A DNA stretch of 64,000 nt. It comes from a bacterium. Lineage in GTDB: Bacteria > Oederibacteriota > Muellerivitia > Muellerivitales > Muellerivitaceae. The stretch spans positions 186,001 to 250,000 of the forward strand of contig DASZRK010000017.1 in the NCBI GenBank assembly GCA_035549195.1. The letters run 5' to 3'. Below the pieces are notes generated by a model. It was not told the origin of the DNA. It did no database searches and was given only the letters and a program-made list of their open reading frames with translations. Positions 1 through 8,926 of this stretch are shown here, one piece after another. Every line of letters starts with the position of its first letter. Within the stretch, counting starts at the first letter, position 1. Both the position numbers and the translations under genes were made by a program.

Positions 1-288
1 GCGGTTGCGCACGATCCCCGCGTCCTTGAGGAGCCGGGCCTGCTCCCGGGCGCCCCAGCGGGCGATGCGCTTCGGGTCGAGGCCCCGGAAAGCCCGGCGG
101 AAGTTCTCGCGCTTATGAAGGACCGTTCTCCAGGAGAGGCCCGCCTGGAAGGCCTCCAGGACCAGGTATTCGAAGATGCGCCGGTCGTTGCGCAGGGGAA
201 CGCCCCACTCCCGGTCATGGTAGGCGACCATGAGAAGGTCATCGCTATTGAGCCATCCGCAACGGGTCCGAGGTTTAGGCGCGGGCAA
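1..288 (-). CDS. tag: DNA-3-methyladenine glycosylase I (3' end truncated by window edge)
   Basis: Base-excision repair enzyme that removes 3-methyladenine from DNA. Reading the minus strand from 288 gives about 96 residues of a typical Tag N-terminus: an RCGW motif, then AYHDREWGVPL, then FQAGLSW and KRENFRRAF, and finally DAGIVRNR at the window edge. The first zinc ligand Cys and the zinc-binding His of AYHD are visible; the C-terminal His/Cys pair would lie beyond position 1. The start is uncertain. A TTG at 288 is the closest in-frame start before RCGW and sits directly after the stop of the upstream gene at 291, so the two may be co-transcribed. The family identity is clear from sequence; only the start and the missing C-terminus are open. 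Confidence 0.88.
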   Translation of the reverse strand, partial: MPAPKPRTRCGWLNSDDLLMVAYHDREWGVPLRNDRRIFEYLVLEAFQAGLSWRTVLHKRENFRRAFRGLDPKRIARWGAREQARLLKDAGIVRNR

Positions 289-290
289 GA

Positions 291-635
291 CTATTGAACG
301 GCGAGGATGCGGGCGGTATGCAGGGATTGGTTGTCCTTGAACAGGATCAGGTAGACCCCGCTGGCCACCTTGTCCCCGTTCACGTTCTTCCCATCCCAAC
401 TATAGGATTGGGTGAAGGCGCCGATGGTGTCGATGTGCTCCAGGATCCGGACCAATTCCCCCACGGAGTTGTAGATGCGCAGGGAGACGGTATTCGGGAA
501 ATTCGGGGCCGTGACCTGGATATCGACGGTGTCCGTGCCGGGCGTGAAAACGTTCTTGGACACGTAAAGTTCGTCCGATTGGGCCCAGGCGCAAGCGGCC
601 CCGGCGAGGAACAACGCGGTCAAGATCGTCTTCAA
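291..635 (-). CDS. Small secreted protein with FlgD-type Ig domain
   Basis: A 114-residue exported protein. The chosen TTG start at 635 follows AGGAGG with a 5-nt gap and opens a signal peptide (LKTILTALFLAGAACAWA). A longer upstream reading gives only Pro/Gly-rich sequence with no signal peptide. The mature part is almost entirely one FlgD-like Ig fold: ELYVSKNVFTPG, then SLRIYNSVGELVRIL, then SYSWDGKNVNGDKVASGVY, ending in ARILAVQ. This domain usually ends larger surface proteins, and the same fold closes the protein at 2360-4204. Here it stands nearly alone, so it could be an independent small envelope protein or a relic of a larger one. Function unknown. Confidence 0.75.
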   Translation of the reverse strand: MKTILTALFLAGAACAWAQSDELYVSKNVFTPGTDTVDIQVTAPNFPNTVSLRIYNSVGELVRILEHIDTIGAFTQSYSWDGKNVNGDKVASGVYLILFKDNQSLHTARILAVQ

Positions 636-746
636 ATCATCCTCCTGAAAAAGTCCCTTGGATGGATTATACCCCGGTTCGGGCGGGCTGGGGGGCCGCC
701 CCAAGCCCGGACCTCGCCCTTTCTTCCCGTTCAACCCGGGCCAAGG

Positions 747-1034
747 TCACTGGAAGAGGTCCTTCCACTTCTTTTCCATGTCTTCCTTCGGCGGGCCCGC
801 CGCTCCGCCCCCTTTCGCGCCCATCTCGAACTCATCGCAGAAATTCCGCTTGTCCTTCTCGCGCACGGGTTCGGTGGTGCGGCTCAGGCATTGATTGTGG
901 ACGGATGGATCGTAGAGCCGGCAGTTCCGGCAGCAATGAAGGTCCGCGCCGCATCCGGCGCAGGTCTCGTTGCGCCCGGGCTGGGAACCGGGCGTCCCTT
1001 CCCAAGGCTTGCCGCAAGCATGGCATTTCCTCAT
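747..1034 (-). CDS. Small Cys-rich zinc-ribbon protein
   Basis: A 95-residue cytoplasmic protein beginning MRKCHACGKPW. It carries CxxC (CHAC), CAGC, then the closely spaced CCRNC pattern, and further Cys at QCL and FCDEF, which suits one or two structural zinc sites. The tail is low complexity (GAKGGGAAGPPKED) and ends in a charged helix. AAGGA lies upstream of the ATG at 1034. An alternative ATG at 1067 would add 11 residues. I do not recognise a function; small zinc ribbons of this type also appear at 14760-15110 and 48312-48521 in this window. Confidence 0.6.
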   Translation of the reverse strand: MRKCHACGKPWEGTPGSQPGRNETCAGCGADLHCCRNCRLYDPSVHNQCLSRTTEPVREKDKRNFCDEFEMGAKGGGAAGPPKEDMEKKWKDLFQ

Positions 1035-1198
1035 GATCGTCCTTCCGTGTTGATCGTTCTTGGACATTCTTCCACCGGGATTTCTCCTTGAAAAGACCGT
1101 ATCACGCGTTACGGCCAGGTTAAAAAATCCGGGGAAAGGGTCCGTTGACGTCGTGGGGAATGATAATAGCCCCCCATCGGCCGACCCCGGAGGATACC

Positions 1199-2134
1199 GT
1201 GATCAAGAAAAGTTTCCTGAACAAGTTCGTCATCAAACCCGGAAAACAGGTCTACTTCCGGGACCTGGACCCGGGCTGGGCCTCCCACAAGGACCTGCTG
1301 GACAGGTTCGGCGAGGAAAGGGTCATGCGCCTGGCCAAGAAGATCCTCAAGCGCAACCTGGAGAACCTGGCCGAGGCCCAGAACCTTTTGTGGGCCTCCG
1401 ATACCTACGGCATCCTGGTGATCCTCCAGGCCATGGACGCCGCCGGAAAGGACGGCATCATCCGCCATGTGATGTCGGGGCTCAACCCCCAGGCCTGCCA
1501 GGTGCACAACTTCAAGAAACCCACCAACGACGAGTTGGACCACAATTTCCTCTGGCGCTACATGAAGGCCCTGCCCCAGCGCGGTCGCATCGGTATCTTC
1601 AACCGTTCCTATTACGAGGACGTGCTGGTGGTGAAGGTGCACCCCGAATATCTCGATCACCAGAAGCTCCCGCCCGGCGTCAAGGGCGAGAACATCTGGA
1701 GGCACCGTTACAGCGACATCAACCATTTCGAGAAGCACCTGACCCGGAACGGCATCATCGTCCTGAAGTTCTACCTGCACATGTCCAAGGATGAGCAGCG
1801 CAAGCGGCTCCTGGCCCGTTTGAACAATCCGGCGAAACATTGGAAATTCTCCGATTCGGACCTGCCCGAGCGGGCCTATTGGGACGATTACATGAAGGCT
1901 TACGAGGACGCCTTGACCGCCACCTCCACCGAATGGGCGCCTTGGTACGTGATCCCCTCCAACCACAAATGGGCCTCGCGGACCCTGGTGGCGGACATCC
2001 TGGCCGGGACCATCTGCAACTTAGGCCTGGAATTCCCCAAGATCACCGCCGAACGCCGTAAGCGCCTGGAGGCGGCCCGGATCCAATTGGAGAACGAGGT
2101 GGAGGAGCTGGCCGAAGGGACGATGACGGCCTGA
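1199..2134 (+). CDS. ppk2: Polyphosphate kinase 2 family (polyphosphate:nucleotide phosphotransferase)
   Basis: Transfers phosphate between polyphosphate and nucleotides. The 311-residue protein shows the PPK2 core: Walker A-like QAMDAAGKDG, then GLNPQACQVHNFKKP, Walker B-like IFNRSYYEDVLV, the lid region HMSKDEQRKRLLARLNNP and the C-terminal WAPWYVIPSNHKW. The QAMDAAGKDG form, rather than the GRDAAGKGG seen in class I enzymes, suggests a class III-like enzyme that phosphorylates AMP/ADP; substrate is inference. I chose GTG at 1199 because GGAGG lies 5 nt upstream and the family alignment starts there; an ATG at 1145 would add 18 unconserved residues. The gene stands alone; 2135-2359 holds no gene I can support. 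Confidence 0.9.
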   Translation: MIKKSFLNKFVIKPGKQVYFRDLDPGWASHKDLLDRFGEERVMRLAKKILKRNLENLAEAQNLLWASDTYGILVILQAMDAAGKDGIIRHVMSGLNPQACQVHNFKKPTNDELDHNFLWRYMKALPQRGRIGIFNRSYYEDVLVVKVHPEYLDHQKLPPGVKGENIWRHRYSDINHFEKHLTRNGIIVLKFYLHMSKDEQRKRLLARLNNPAKHWKFSDSDLPERAYWDDYMKAYEDALTATSTEWAPWYVIPSNHKWASRTLVADILAGTICNLGLEFPKITAERRKRLEAARIQLENEVEELAEGTMTA

Positions 2135-2359
2135 CGGTCCGACCGGCTCCCGCACGGGACCGCTTCTTCCGCCTAGGCCCAATGCGTCAAAAGTGCCCTG
2201 CCCCCAAAAAAACAGGGAATAATCAGGGGCCTGGCCCACTTTCTACATAGGGGGCCGGCCCGTTCCCGGTGATATGATTCTGGACATTCCTTCGATGACC
2301 GCGGGTCCATCCGCGCTTTGATGCCTCGATATGGATCATTCACTATTTGGATACCTTGT

Positions 2360-4204
2360 ATGAAAAAGCCGTTCCTTGTTTCCCTTCTCCTTTGGGCCTT
2401 GGCCCACGGCTTGCCCACGCCTTCCGCCGCCGCCCTTTGCTGCCAAACGGCCCTCGGGTGGGCCGCTCCCGCCCTTTCCCAATACGTTTTTGGGCTGGCG
2501 GCTTCGTCCAACGGTTATATCTACGTGCCCGACCGCCCCAACAACCTGATCCGGGTCTACGACAGCAGCGGCAACCCCGCGCCCGGACCTTACGGGCCCA
2601 CCCTCAACACCGCCGTTAATCTCCCGTCCCCTTATGCCGTGGCGGTGGACGATGTGAACGGTTTCCTCTACGTCGGCAATACTTCGGGCCAGTTGACCAA
2701 ATATTCCCTGACCTCGCCTTATACGTTCCAATGGACGGTCAATACGGGCGGCCCCATCCAATACCTTTACGTGGACGCCAGCGGGAACGTCTATATGGAT
2801 ACGGCCAGCGTCACGGGAATGGTCGCTGAATACAACCCCAGCGGGACCTTGCAGGGAAGTGTCACGATCGGCTCGACGGGAGGCAGTCTGAACCAGCCCA
2901 CCGGGATGTGGAAGGTCGGGAATACCCTCTATGTGGCGGAATACGGGACCGGCAAGATATTGGCCTATGACGAGCCCGGGAGTTTGACGAACCAGGTCCC
3001 CACCGTGGTGACGACGACGGGAGCTCAGCCTTATCAAATGTGGGTCAGTGGTTCGACGGCTTACGTGGCTGAGATCGGTCAATACGCTGAATACACGATC
3101 AATCCCGACGGATCGTGGACCTTGTTGGGGACCAGTTGTGCCCTCTCCCAAACGGATTATGGGATCGCCGTGGACGCCGGGGGGAACATCTACTTAGGCA
3201 CGAACACGGGCGCCGGGGGTTCGGTCCTGCGGATCTCCTGCGCCACTCCAACACCGACGCCCACTTCCACGCTCAGTCCCACGCCGACCAGTACCCCGAC
3301 CTCGACCCCCACTTTCACGCCCAGTTCAACATCCACCTCGACCACGACCGCAAGCCCTACGTCCACTTCCACGGGCACGGCGACCCTGAGCCCCACCCCG
3401 ACCTTGACCCATACGGCCACCCCAAGCTTCACCCCAACGATGACCTCCACTTACACGCCCAGCCCGACCCCGACCTTGACCCCGACGTTCACGGCCACCT
3501 CCACGACGACCAACACCACGACCCTCACCCCCACTTTCACGGCCAGCCCCACCCCGACCTCCACGGCCACCCCGACCCCTACCTTCACCGCCACGAACAC
3601 GGCGACAACGACCCCCACCCGGACCCCGACCCATACGGCCACCCCGAGCTTCACCCCGACGATGACCTCCACCTATACACCCAGCTCGACCCCGACCTTC
3701 ACCACGACCACCACCCCGACCTTCACGCCGACCCATACCAGGACCCCGACCGCCACCTTCACGCCCAGTTCGACCCCCACCTTCACCACCACCCGGACCC
3801 CGACCCGGACTCCCACCTCCACCGCCACTTCCACCGCCACCCTCACGCCTTGCGGTTATCCCGGCAATACCTGCACTTGGACACCCACCTTCACCCCCAC
3901 CGCCACGCCTTATAATGCCGACATTTTCCAGGTCAGCCAGAACGTCCTGCGGCCTTCCGGACCCCCGGTTTCCATCTATGTAAATTACACGTCCTATCCG
4001 GGGGATTACGAACTTCGGATCTACAATTCGGCGGGGGAGCACATCAGGACCTTGGATTCCCGCTCCTTATCCGGACCGGTGAGCCAATGGTATGAATGGG
4101 ATGGGAAGAACAAATACGGGGATCCCTGCGCCAGCGGGGTCTATATCTTTTACCTGGCCGAACCCTTCAGCCTGAAGAAAAGAAGGATCCTGCTGATCCG
4201 TTGA
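2360..4204 (+). CDS. Secreted surface protein: beta-propeller, Thr/Pro-rich linker, FlgD-Ig domain
   Basis: A 614-residue exported protein. Residues 1-24 are a signal peptide ([17 protein letters not shown]). About 25-293 form an NHL/YncE-like beta-propeller with repeats of the type [50 protein letters not shown] and GNIYLGTN. Residues 294-515 are a low-complexity Thr/Pro/Ser linker (TPTSTPTFT style), and 516-614 are a FlgD-type Ig domain ([16 protein letters not shown], then [19 protein letters not shown]). The linker probably spaces the propeller from the Ig domain at the surface. The ATG at 2360 starts the signal peptide; an upstream ATG at 2318 would bury it. Propeller plus Thr/Pro stalk plus FlgD-Ig is common in uncultured candidate phyla. 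The ligand is unknown. Confidence 0.8.
   Translation: MKKPFLVSLLLWALAHGLPTPSAAALCCQTALGWAAPALSQYVFGLAASSNGYIYVPDRPNNLIRVYDSSGNPAPGPYGPTLNTAVNLPSPYAVAVDDVNGFLYVGNTSGQLTKYSLTSPYTFQWTVNTGGPIQYLYVDASGNVYMDTASVTGMVAEYNPSGTLQGSVTIGSTGGSLNQPTGMWKVGNTLYVAEYGTGKILAYDEPGSLTNQVPTVVTTTGAQPYQMWVSGSTAYVAEIGQYAEYTINPDGSWTLLGTSCALSQTDYGIAVDAGGNIYLGTNTGAGGSVLRISCATPTPTPTSTLSPTPTSTPTSTPTFTPSSTSTSTTTASPTSTSTGTATLSPTPTLTHTATPSFTPTMTSTYTPSPTPTLTPTFTATSTTTNTTTLTPTFTASPTPTSTATPTPTFTATNTATTTPTRTPTHTATPSFTPTMTSTYTPSSTPTFTTTTTPTFTPTHTRTPTATFTPSSTPTFTTTRTPTRTPTSTATSTATLTPCGYPGNTCTWTPTFTPTATPYNADIFQVSQNVLRPSGPPVSIYVNYTSYPGDYELRIYNSAGEHIRTLDSRSLSGPVSQWYEWDGKNKYGDPCASGVYIFYLAEPFSLKKRRILLIR
3241..3905 (+). repeat. Low-complexity Thr/Pro-coding repeat with a duplicated 50-bp block
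   Basis: The linker DNA is built from ACC/CCG/ACG/TTC codons. It includes two near-identical blocks of about 50 bp, at about 3410-3460 and 3641-3691, each encoding [17 protein letters not shown], which indicates expansion by unequal exchange. The bias keeps several frames open on both strands (His/Asp-rich on plus, Val/Gly-rich on minus); these are frame artefacts. Confidence 0.8.
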
Positions 4205-4229
4205 GCGGCCGTCTTTTGGCTTTTCCGGC

Positions 4230-5009
4230 TCAGAAATAGTAACGGGCGCCGAGGTCGGCATAGAGCTGGAAGCTGGTGCCGCCGCTGAAGAACCAGAGGG
4301 TGGGGACCCCTTCGACGAAGAGATCGATGGGGATCGAGGTCTTCTGGAAGAGATAGGTCAGTCCGATCGGCGCACAGCCGGCGATGGCGACGGTGCCGCC
4401 TCCGAAAGCCAGATCGCCCCCGACCCCGATATAGAAGGGCATGGCCCCCGAACTGGGATGGACCAGGTCGTAATCGTGCCAGAGGTATTGGAACTGGGCG
4501 ACGGTCCCTCCGTTGATCTTGAGGGCCCCTTGGAAGGCGTTCTGGTTGTCCAGCCAGTACTTGCCCGTGGCGCCGAAATCGCCGGGCGACCCCACGACCA
4601 ACCCCAACCCGAAATTCCCGCCCCCGATGACCGGAGAGACCGCAGGAGAAGCGGACGTGGAGTTGTTGGTTGCGGTCCCACCCAGGCTATTCACGAATTT
4701 TCGGAGCGAGGGATTGTCCGGGTGATGGTCCAGGCTCTGCTGCAGGACGGTCTTGGCTTCGCCCGTCCGCCCTTCCCGGTAATAGCAGAAGCCAAGCACC
4801 TGCTCGGCCTCCCAATTGTTCGGGTCCACCTGGATGGCGGCCTTGAGGTAGGTTTCGGCCTGGCCGTATTGCCGATCGTTATAAAGCTTGAGGCCCGCCC
4901 GGTAATAATCGGCGGAAGTGGCGGAGAAACATAAACTGGGTAAAAGGGAAAAGATGAGAAGGGAGTAAAAAATGAAAATTCTTGAACGAATCCCGTCAAA
5001 AAAGAACAT
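4230..5009 (-). CDS. Exported TPR protein with C-terminal beta-barrel-like region
   Basis: A 259-residue protein with an N-terminal hydrophobic export signal (FIFYSLLIFSLLPSLCFS, about residues 9-28). Two TPR units follow: DYYRAGLKLYNDRQYGQAETYLKAAI, shown here in part, and then EAEQVLGFCYYREGRTGEA. After a Ser/Thr/Ala linker (about 108-128) comes a Gly/aromatic-rich beta region (FGLGLVVGSPGDFGATGKYW onward) ending in YADLGARYYF. A terminal Phe after alternating residues is typical of outer-membrane barrels, so an outer-membrane or periplasmic location is likely. GAGGG upstream supports the ATG at 5009; a start at 5036 is possible. Function unknown. Confidence 0.7.
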   Translation of the reverse strand: MFFFDGIRSRIFIFYSLLIFSLLPSLCFSATSADYYRAGLKLYNDRQYGQAETYLKAAIQVDPNNWEAEQVLGFCYYREGRTGEAKTVLQQSLDHHPDNPSLRKFVNSLGGTATNNSTSASPAVSPVIGGGNFGLGLVVGSPGDFGATGKYWLDNQNAFQGALKINGGTVAQFQYLWHDYDLVHPSSGAMPFYIGVGGDLAFGGGTVAIAGCAPIGLTYLFQKTSIPIDLFVEGVPTLWFFSGGTSFQLYADLGARYYF

Positions 5010-5031
5010 GGGAACCCTCGAAAAGAATTTC

Positions 5032-5138
5032 GCCACAGATACATGGGATCAATGGGAAAACCGGAAATCCCCAGACTTTAGAGGCCGATCCTATTGGGTC
5101 GTTCGCCTTCCATCCCATTTATCCCATGCATCTGTGGC
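5032..5138. repeat. Intergenic element with 26-bp inverted termini
   Basis: Arms 5032-5057 and 5113-5138 are inverted copies that match at 24 of 26 positions (left arm begins GCCACAGATACATGGGAT) around a 55-bp centre. It lies between the start of the TPR gene and the end of gcvP. No coding capacity. It has the same architecture as the elements at 36295, 39628, 44410 and 46018. Confidence 0.75.
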
Positions 5139-5147
5139 TAATTGGTT

Positions 5148-7892
5148 TTATTTTTTAACGAGCTTCGGTTCTTTGACGGCTTTCACTTCATCCAGCCGGG
5201 AGACGGGCGTGGAATAGGGCGCGTTCTTGAAGACATCCGGGTTGGTCTCCATCTCGGTGCGGATCTTGAGCATGGCGTCCACGAACTCGTCCAGCGTCTT
5301 TTTGGTCTCGGTCTCGGTGGGCTCCACCATGATGGACTCCGGCACCACCAGCGGGAAATAAATGGTGGGCGGATGGTAGTTGAAGTCGATGATGCGCTTG
5401 GCGATGTCCAGCGCCGAGATGCCGTATTTCTTCTTCAAAGGTTCGGCGGTCAGCACGAACTCGTGCTTGCAGATGCGGTCATAGGCCACCGGATAGTGGT
5501 TCTTGAGCCGAGCCAAGAGGTAATTGGCGTTCAGGGTGGCGATGCGGCCCACCCGCTCCAACCCTTCCTTGCCGTTGCGCTTGCAATAGGCCAACGCCCG
5601 CAATAGCACCCCGAAGTTGCCCACATTGCCCTTCATGCGCCCGATGCTCTGGGGCGAACCGCTCCTTAGATAGTAACGGTTCCCTTCCTTGGCCACCCGG
5701 GGTTCCGGGAGGTAAGGCTCCAGGGCCTTGGTGCAGCCCACGGGCCCGGAGCCGGGCCCGCCACCGCCATGCGGCGTGGAAAAGCTCTTGTGAAGATTGA
5801 GATGCACCAAGTCGAACCCCATATCCGCCGGTCGGCAGATCCCCAAAATGGCGTTCATATTGGCGCCGTCGTAATAAAGAAGACCCCCCGCGTCATGCAC
5901 CAGTTTCGCGACCTCGAGGATATGCTCCTCGAACAACCCGAGCGTGCTCGGGTTCGTCAGCATCAGGACCGCCGTGTCCTTGCCCAACTTCCCCTTGAGG
6001 GCTTCCAGGTCCATGTTCCCTCGGCTGTCGGTGGGAATGGAGACCGTCTTCCAACCCGCCATGGTGGCGGAGGCCGGATTCGTGCCGTGGGCCGAGTCGG
6101 GCACGATCACGTTCATCCGCTGGTGCTCGCCCCGGTCGGCGAAATAACGTTTGGCCATCAAGAGGGCCGTCAGTTCCCCATGGGCCCCGGCGGCGGGCTG
6201 CAAGGTGAGGGCATGACAACCGGTCACCTCATGGAGCCAGTGTTCCAGTTCATAGATGACCTGGAGCGCGCCTTGCACCTCGTCCTCCCGCTGGGAAGGA
6301 TGGAGGTTGGCCCAGGCGTCCTGGAAGGCGATCTCCTCGTGGACCTTGGGGTTGTATTTCATGGTGCAGGAACCGAGCGGGTAGAAACCGTTGTCGATGC
6401 AGAAGTTCTTTCGGGCCAATTCGGTGAAATAGCGGATCACTTCCACTTCGTGATGGGCCTCGATCTTGGGGGTAGGCCGTGCCTGGATCCAAGCGGGCAA
6501 TTGGGAGGGCTTCTGGTGCACCTTGTGGCCGGCGCCCGCGGAGGCGTTGCCCGCGTGCTTGGAAAAATCCTCGCAGGCCGAGATGAAGGATTCCATGTCC
6601 TCGAGCGAGGTCATTTCCGTGCAGGCCGCCAGGACGCAGTCCTTGAACTCCGGGTAATCCTTGGAAAGGTCGAAGGGGGCCACGATGCCCCATTCGGCCA
6701 GGAAATCGGCGAAACCGGCCGAGGGCGGGCGGATGACGAACTCATTGCAATAACGGGCGGTCTCGATCTTGAACCCGGGCAGTTTGGCGATCTCGGTGGC
6801 GATGGCGTGGGCGGTGGCGGCCCCGTCCCGGGCGGCCTGTTGGGCCCCGGCGCCACCTTTGAAATAGAGCCAGGCCGACGCAAAATTGGCCATGAGCGAC
6901 TGGGTGGTGCAAACGTTGGAGGCGGCCCGTTCCCGGCGGATATGCTGCTCCCGGGCCTGGAAGGTGAGCACGCAGGAGGGTTTGCCGTTTCGGTCCACGG
7001 TCTCTCCCACGATGCGGCCCGGCATCTGGCGGATATCGTCGAACTTGGCGGTCAGGAACCCCGCATGGGGCCCTCCGAAGGAAAGGATATTGCCGAAGGA
7101 TTGGGCGGACCCCGCGCAGATGTCGGCCCCCAGCGAGGCCGGAGAGGGTAGGAGCCCCAGGTTCATGGCCTCGGCCACGACCGCCACGAGGTAAGCGTTC
7201 TTTTCTTTGCAGACCTTGGCGATGGCCGCCAGGTCTTCGACGGTTCCCAGGAAATTCGGGTATTGGACCATCACCACCGAGTTGGGCCAAAGGTCGGTCT
7301 TGAGCTGTTCGAGGTCGGTCTCGGTCCCCTTCAGGGGGATCTCCCGGATCTTGTGCCCCAGGGGGTTCAGGTAGGTCTGGATGGTCTGGCGGTATTCGGG
7401 ATGCACGCCCCGGGACACGTAAACAAAGGACTCGGCTTTCTTGATGCGGAGCGCCAGCAGGGCCGCCTCGGCGGCGGAGGAAGCCCCGTCGTAGAGGGAG
7501 GCGTTGGAGACCTCAAGGCCGGTCAATTCCACCATATAGGTCTGGAAATCGAAGAGCGTCTGGAGGGTCCCCTGCGCGATCTCGGGCTGGTAAGGCGTGT
7601 AGGAGGTCAGGAATTCGGGCCGGGTCACCACCGCCTTCACCGCGGCGGGTACCTCGTGGTAATAGACCCCCGCGCCCAGGAAGCAGGGCCGGTCGGAGAC
7701 GGGCTGGTTGTTCTTGCCGATCAGGTTGAAGAAACGCTTGAGCTCGGGTTCGGTCAGACCACGGGGTAGATCGAGGCCGTTCTTCAGGATGACGGAGGGG
7801 GGCACGTCCGCGAAAAGGTCGTCCAGCTTCTTGGCGCCGATGACGGCCAGCATGGCCTTTTCGTCTTCGGCGGTGATGGGGATGTAAGCCAA
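5148..7892 (-). CDS. gcvP: Glycine dehydrogenase (decarboxylating), GcvPA-GcvPB fused
   Basis: P-protein of the glycine cleavage system: a PLP enzyme that decarboxylates glycine and passes the aminomethyl group to lipoyl-GcvH. The 914-residue chain starts like the stand-alone subunit GcvPA (AYIPITAEDEKAMLAVIGAK, then LPRGLTEPEL) and continues from about residue 450 as GcvPB (NFCIDNGFYPLGSCTMKYNP, DSAHGTNPASATMAG). The PLP lysine is K702 in NLHKSFSTPHGGGGPGSGP. The join is a short Ala/Gly/His-rich linker. So the sequence is of the two-subunit type but in one chain. The start is TTG at 7892 with GGAG 6 nt upstream. It is the last gene of the operon gcvT-GrpB-gcvH-gcvP, 14 nt after gcvH. Confidence 0.95.
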   Translation of the reverse strand: MAYIPITAEDEKAMLAVIGAKKLDDLFADVPPSVILKNGLDLPRGLTEPELKRFFNLIGKNNQPVSDRPCFLGAGVYYHEVPAAVKAVVTRPEFLTSYTPYQPEIAQGTLQTLFDFQTYMVELTGLEVSNASLYDGASSAAEAALLALRIKKAESFVYVSRGVHPEYRQTIQTYLNPLGHKIREIPLKGTETDLEQLKTDLWPNSVVMVQYPNFLGTVEDLAAIAKVCKEKNAYLVAVVAEAMNLGLLPSPASLGADICAGSAQSFGNILSFGGPHAGFLTAKFDDIRQMPGRIVGETVDRNGKPSCVLTFQAREQHIRRERAASNVCTTQSLMANFASAWLYFKGGAGAQQAARDGAATAHAIATEIAKLPGFKIETARYCNEFVIRPPSAGFADFLAEWGIVAPFDLSKDYPEFKDCVLAACTEMTSLEDMESFISACEDFSKHAGNASAGAGHKVHQKPSQLPAWIQARPTPKIEAHHEVEVIRYFTELARKNFCIDNGFYPLGSCTMKYNPKVHEEIAFQDAWANLHPSQREDEVQGALQVIYELEHWLHEVTGCHALTLQPAAGAHGELTALLMAKRYFADRGEHQRMNVIVPDSAHGTNPASATMAGWKTVSIPTDSRGNMDLEALKGKLGKDTAVLMLTNPSTLGLFEEHILEVAKLVHDAGGLLYYDGANMNAILGICRPADMGFDLVHLNLHKSFSTPHGGGGPGSGPVGCTKALEPYLPEPRVAKEGNRYYLRSGSPQSIGRMKGNVGNFGVLLRALAYCKRNGKEGLERVGRIATLNANYLLARLKNHYPVAYDRICKHEFVLTAEPLKKKYGISALDIAKRIIDFNYHPPTIYFPLVVPESIMVEPTETETKKTLDEFVDAMLKIRTEMETNPDVFKNAPYSTPVSRLDEVKAVKEPKLVKK

Positions 7893-7906
7893 ATTCGACT
7901 CCAGTT

Positions 7907-8269
7907 TTAGTGGAGCGTCGCGAGGTATTGTTCTTCAGTGAGGTATTCGTCGAGCGCTTTGGGGTTGTCGATCTGCACGATGGCGATCCAGCCTTCGCCT
8001 TCCGGGTCCTGGTTCACGAGACCCGCTTGGTCCTTGAGTTTGCTGTTCACTTCCACGACCGTCCCGGCCGGACTATAGGCGTCGGCCACGGCCTTGACGG
8101 ACTCGAGCACGCAGAGGCTTTGCTTGTCCGCCAGTTTCTTGCCCACGTCGGGCAGTTCGATGAAGACCACGTCGGAAAGCTCATGGGCGGCATGCTTGGA
8201 AATGCCGATCTTGACCTTGCCGGAGCCCAGGTCCTCGTACCATTCGTGGGTTTTAGCGAACTTTCGCAT
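7907..8269 (-). CDS. gcvH: Glycine cleavage system H protein
   Basis: Lipoyl carrier that shuttles the aminomethyl group from GcvP to GcvT and is re-oxidised by dihydrolipoyl dehydrogenase. The length of 120 residues is normal. It opens KFAKTHEWYEDLGSGKVKIG and has the lipoylation site K59 in VLESVKAVADAYSP. A Gly-Asn/Gln region (LVNQDPEGEGWIAIV) and LTEEQYLATLH close the domain. It lies between the GrpB-like gene and gcvP in the same direction. The lipoyl group could be attached by the ligase at 17791-18507, and re-oxidation provided by the dehydrogenase at 16437-17735. Confidence 0.96.
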   Translation of the reverse strand: MRKFAKTHEWYEDLGSGKVKIGISKHAAHELSDVVFIELPDVGKKLADKQSLCVLESVKAVADAYSPAGTVVEVNSKLKDQAGLVNQDPEGEGWIAIVQIDNPKALDEYLTEEQYLATLH

Positions 8270-8366
8270 GATCTCTCGGGAAGAGGCGACGGCTCAGGGA
8301 ATGGTCGGTGGGGAAGTGCGTGGGGAACGGGAACGAATATAACAGAAGCGGAAAAGTTTTCCACTT

Positions 8367-8918
8367 CTATCCTTGTGTAATTTTTACCAAGGTCTCCTCG
8401 ATGAACCCGCCCTTCCCTTGGGTGTAAGCTTCCCGGTCAAAGGTGAACTTCGCCGCCAGTTCCTTCTTCAACCTTTCATAACATCTTGCCGCTTCGGGCT
8501 CTCGGCGAAGGTGATCCCGGAAGGCCAATTCCCTTTTCCAACGCATACCTTGCCGATCGTAGATATGGACATGATGGGTACGCCTTTCACCATAGGGCGG
8601 CATCCCCTTTACGAAGAACATCTCGTTCTCTTGGGGGTTATCGCGCCAATAGGAATAGCCCAGATTTTGGAGGGGTTGGACCAAGGAAGGCCACAGGTCC
8701 CGCGAAGCCACGCTCACCATGATGTCCAGGATGGGCTTGGCGGCTAGGCCGGGAACGGAAGTGCTGCCGAAGTGTTCGATAGAAAGGGGGCCGAAGGCCG
8801 CCAAGACCCCTCGCAGGATCCCCTCTTCCTTTAGATAAAGCACGGGCCAATCCGGATCGTAATCCACGATCTCAATGGCGTCATTTTGAGGGTCGTAACC
8901 TGTGGGACGGTCCGCCAT
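8367..8918 (-). CDS. GrpB family nucleotidyltransferase-fold protein
   Basis: A 183-residue member of the GrpB (UPF0157) family, which has a nucleotidyltransferase-like fold and no firmly assigned reaction. Diagnostic motifs are VDYDPDWPVLYLKEE, then IEHFGSTSVPGLAAKPILDI and HHVHIYDRQG, with a C-terminal AYTQGKGGFIEETL. The ATG at 8918 lies 8 nt after the gcvT stop, so it is read from the gcv transcript, but nothing in the family links it to glycine cleavage. A longer reading from 8966 overlaps gcvT and adds unconserved residues. It may be a passenger gene within the operon. Confidence 0.88.
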   Translation of the reverse strand: MADRPTGYDPQNDAIEIVDYDPDWPVLYLKEEGILRGVLAAFGPLSIEHFGSTSVPGLAAKPILDIMVSVASRDLWPSLVQPLQNLGYSYWRDNPQENEMFFVKGMPPYGERRTHHVHIYDRQGMRWKRELAFRDHLRREPEAARCYERLKKELAAKFTFDREAYTQGKGGFIEETLVKITQG

Positions 8919-8926
8919 CGCCGGGT

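Noticed and set aside
291-635. Type IX secretion C-terminal signal on the Ig-domain proteins
   Set aside because: The C-terminal domains read as FlgD-type Ig folds (SWDGKN, ASGVY) and no Bacteroidetes Por-type machinery is in the window.
3115-3915. His/Asp/Pro-rich open frame (plus strand) and Val/Gly-rich frames (minus) over the Thr/Pro linker
   Set aside because: They arise from the ACC/CCG/ACG codon bias of the linker; no start signals, no domain, and the true frame has a signal peptide, a propeller and an Ig domain on either side.
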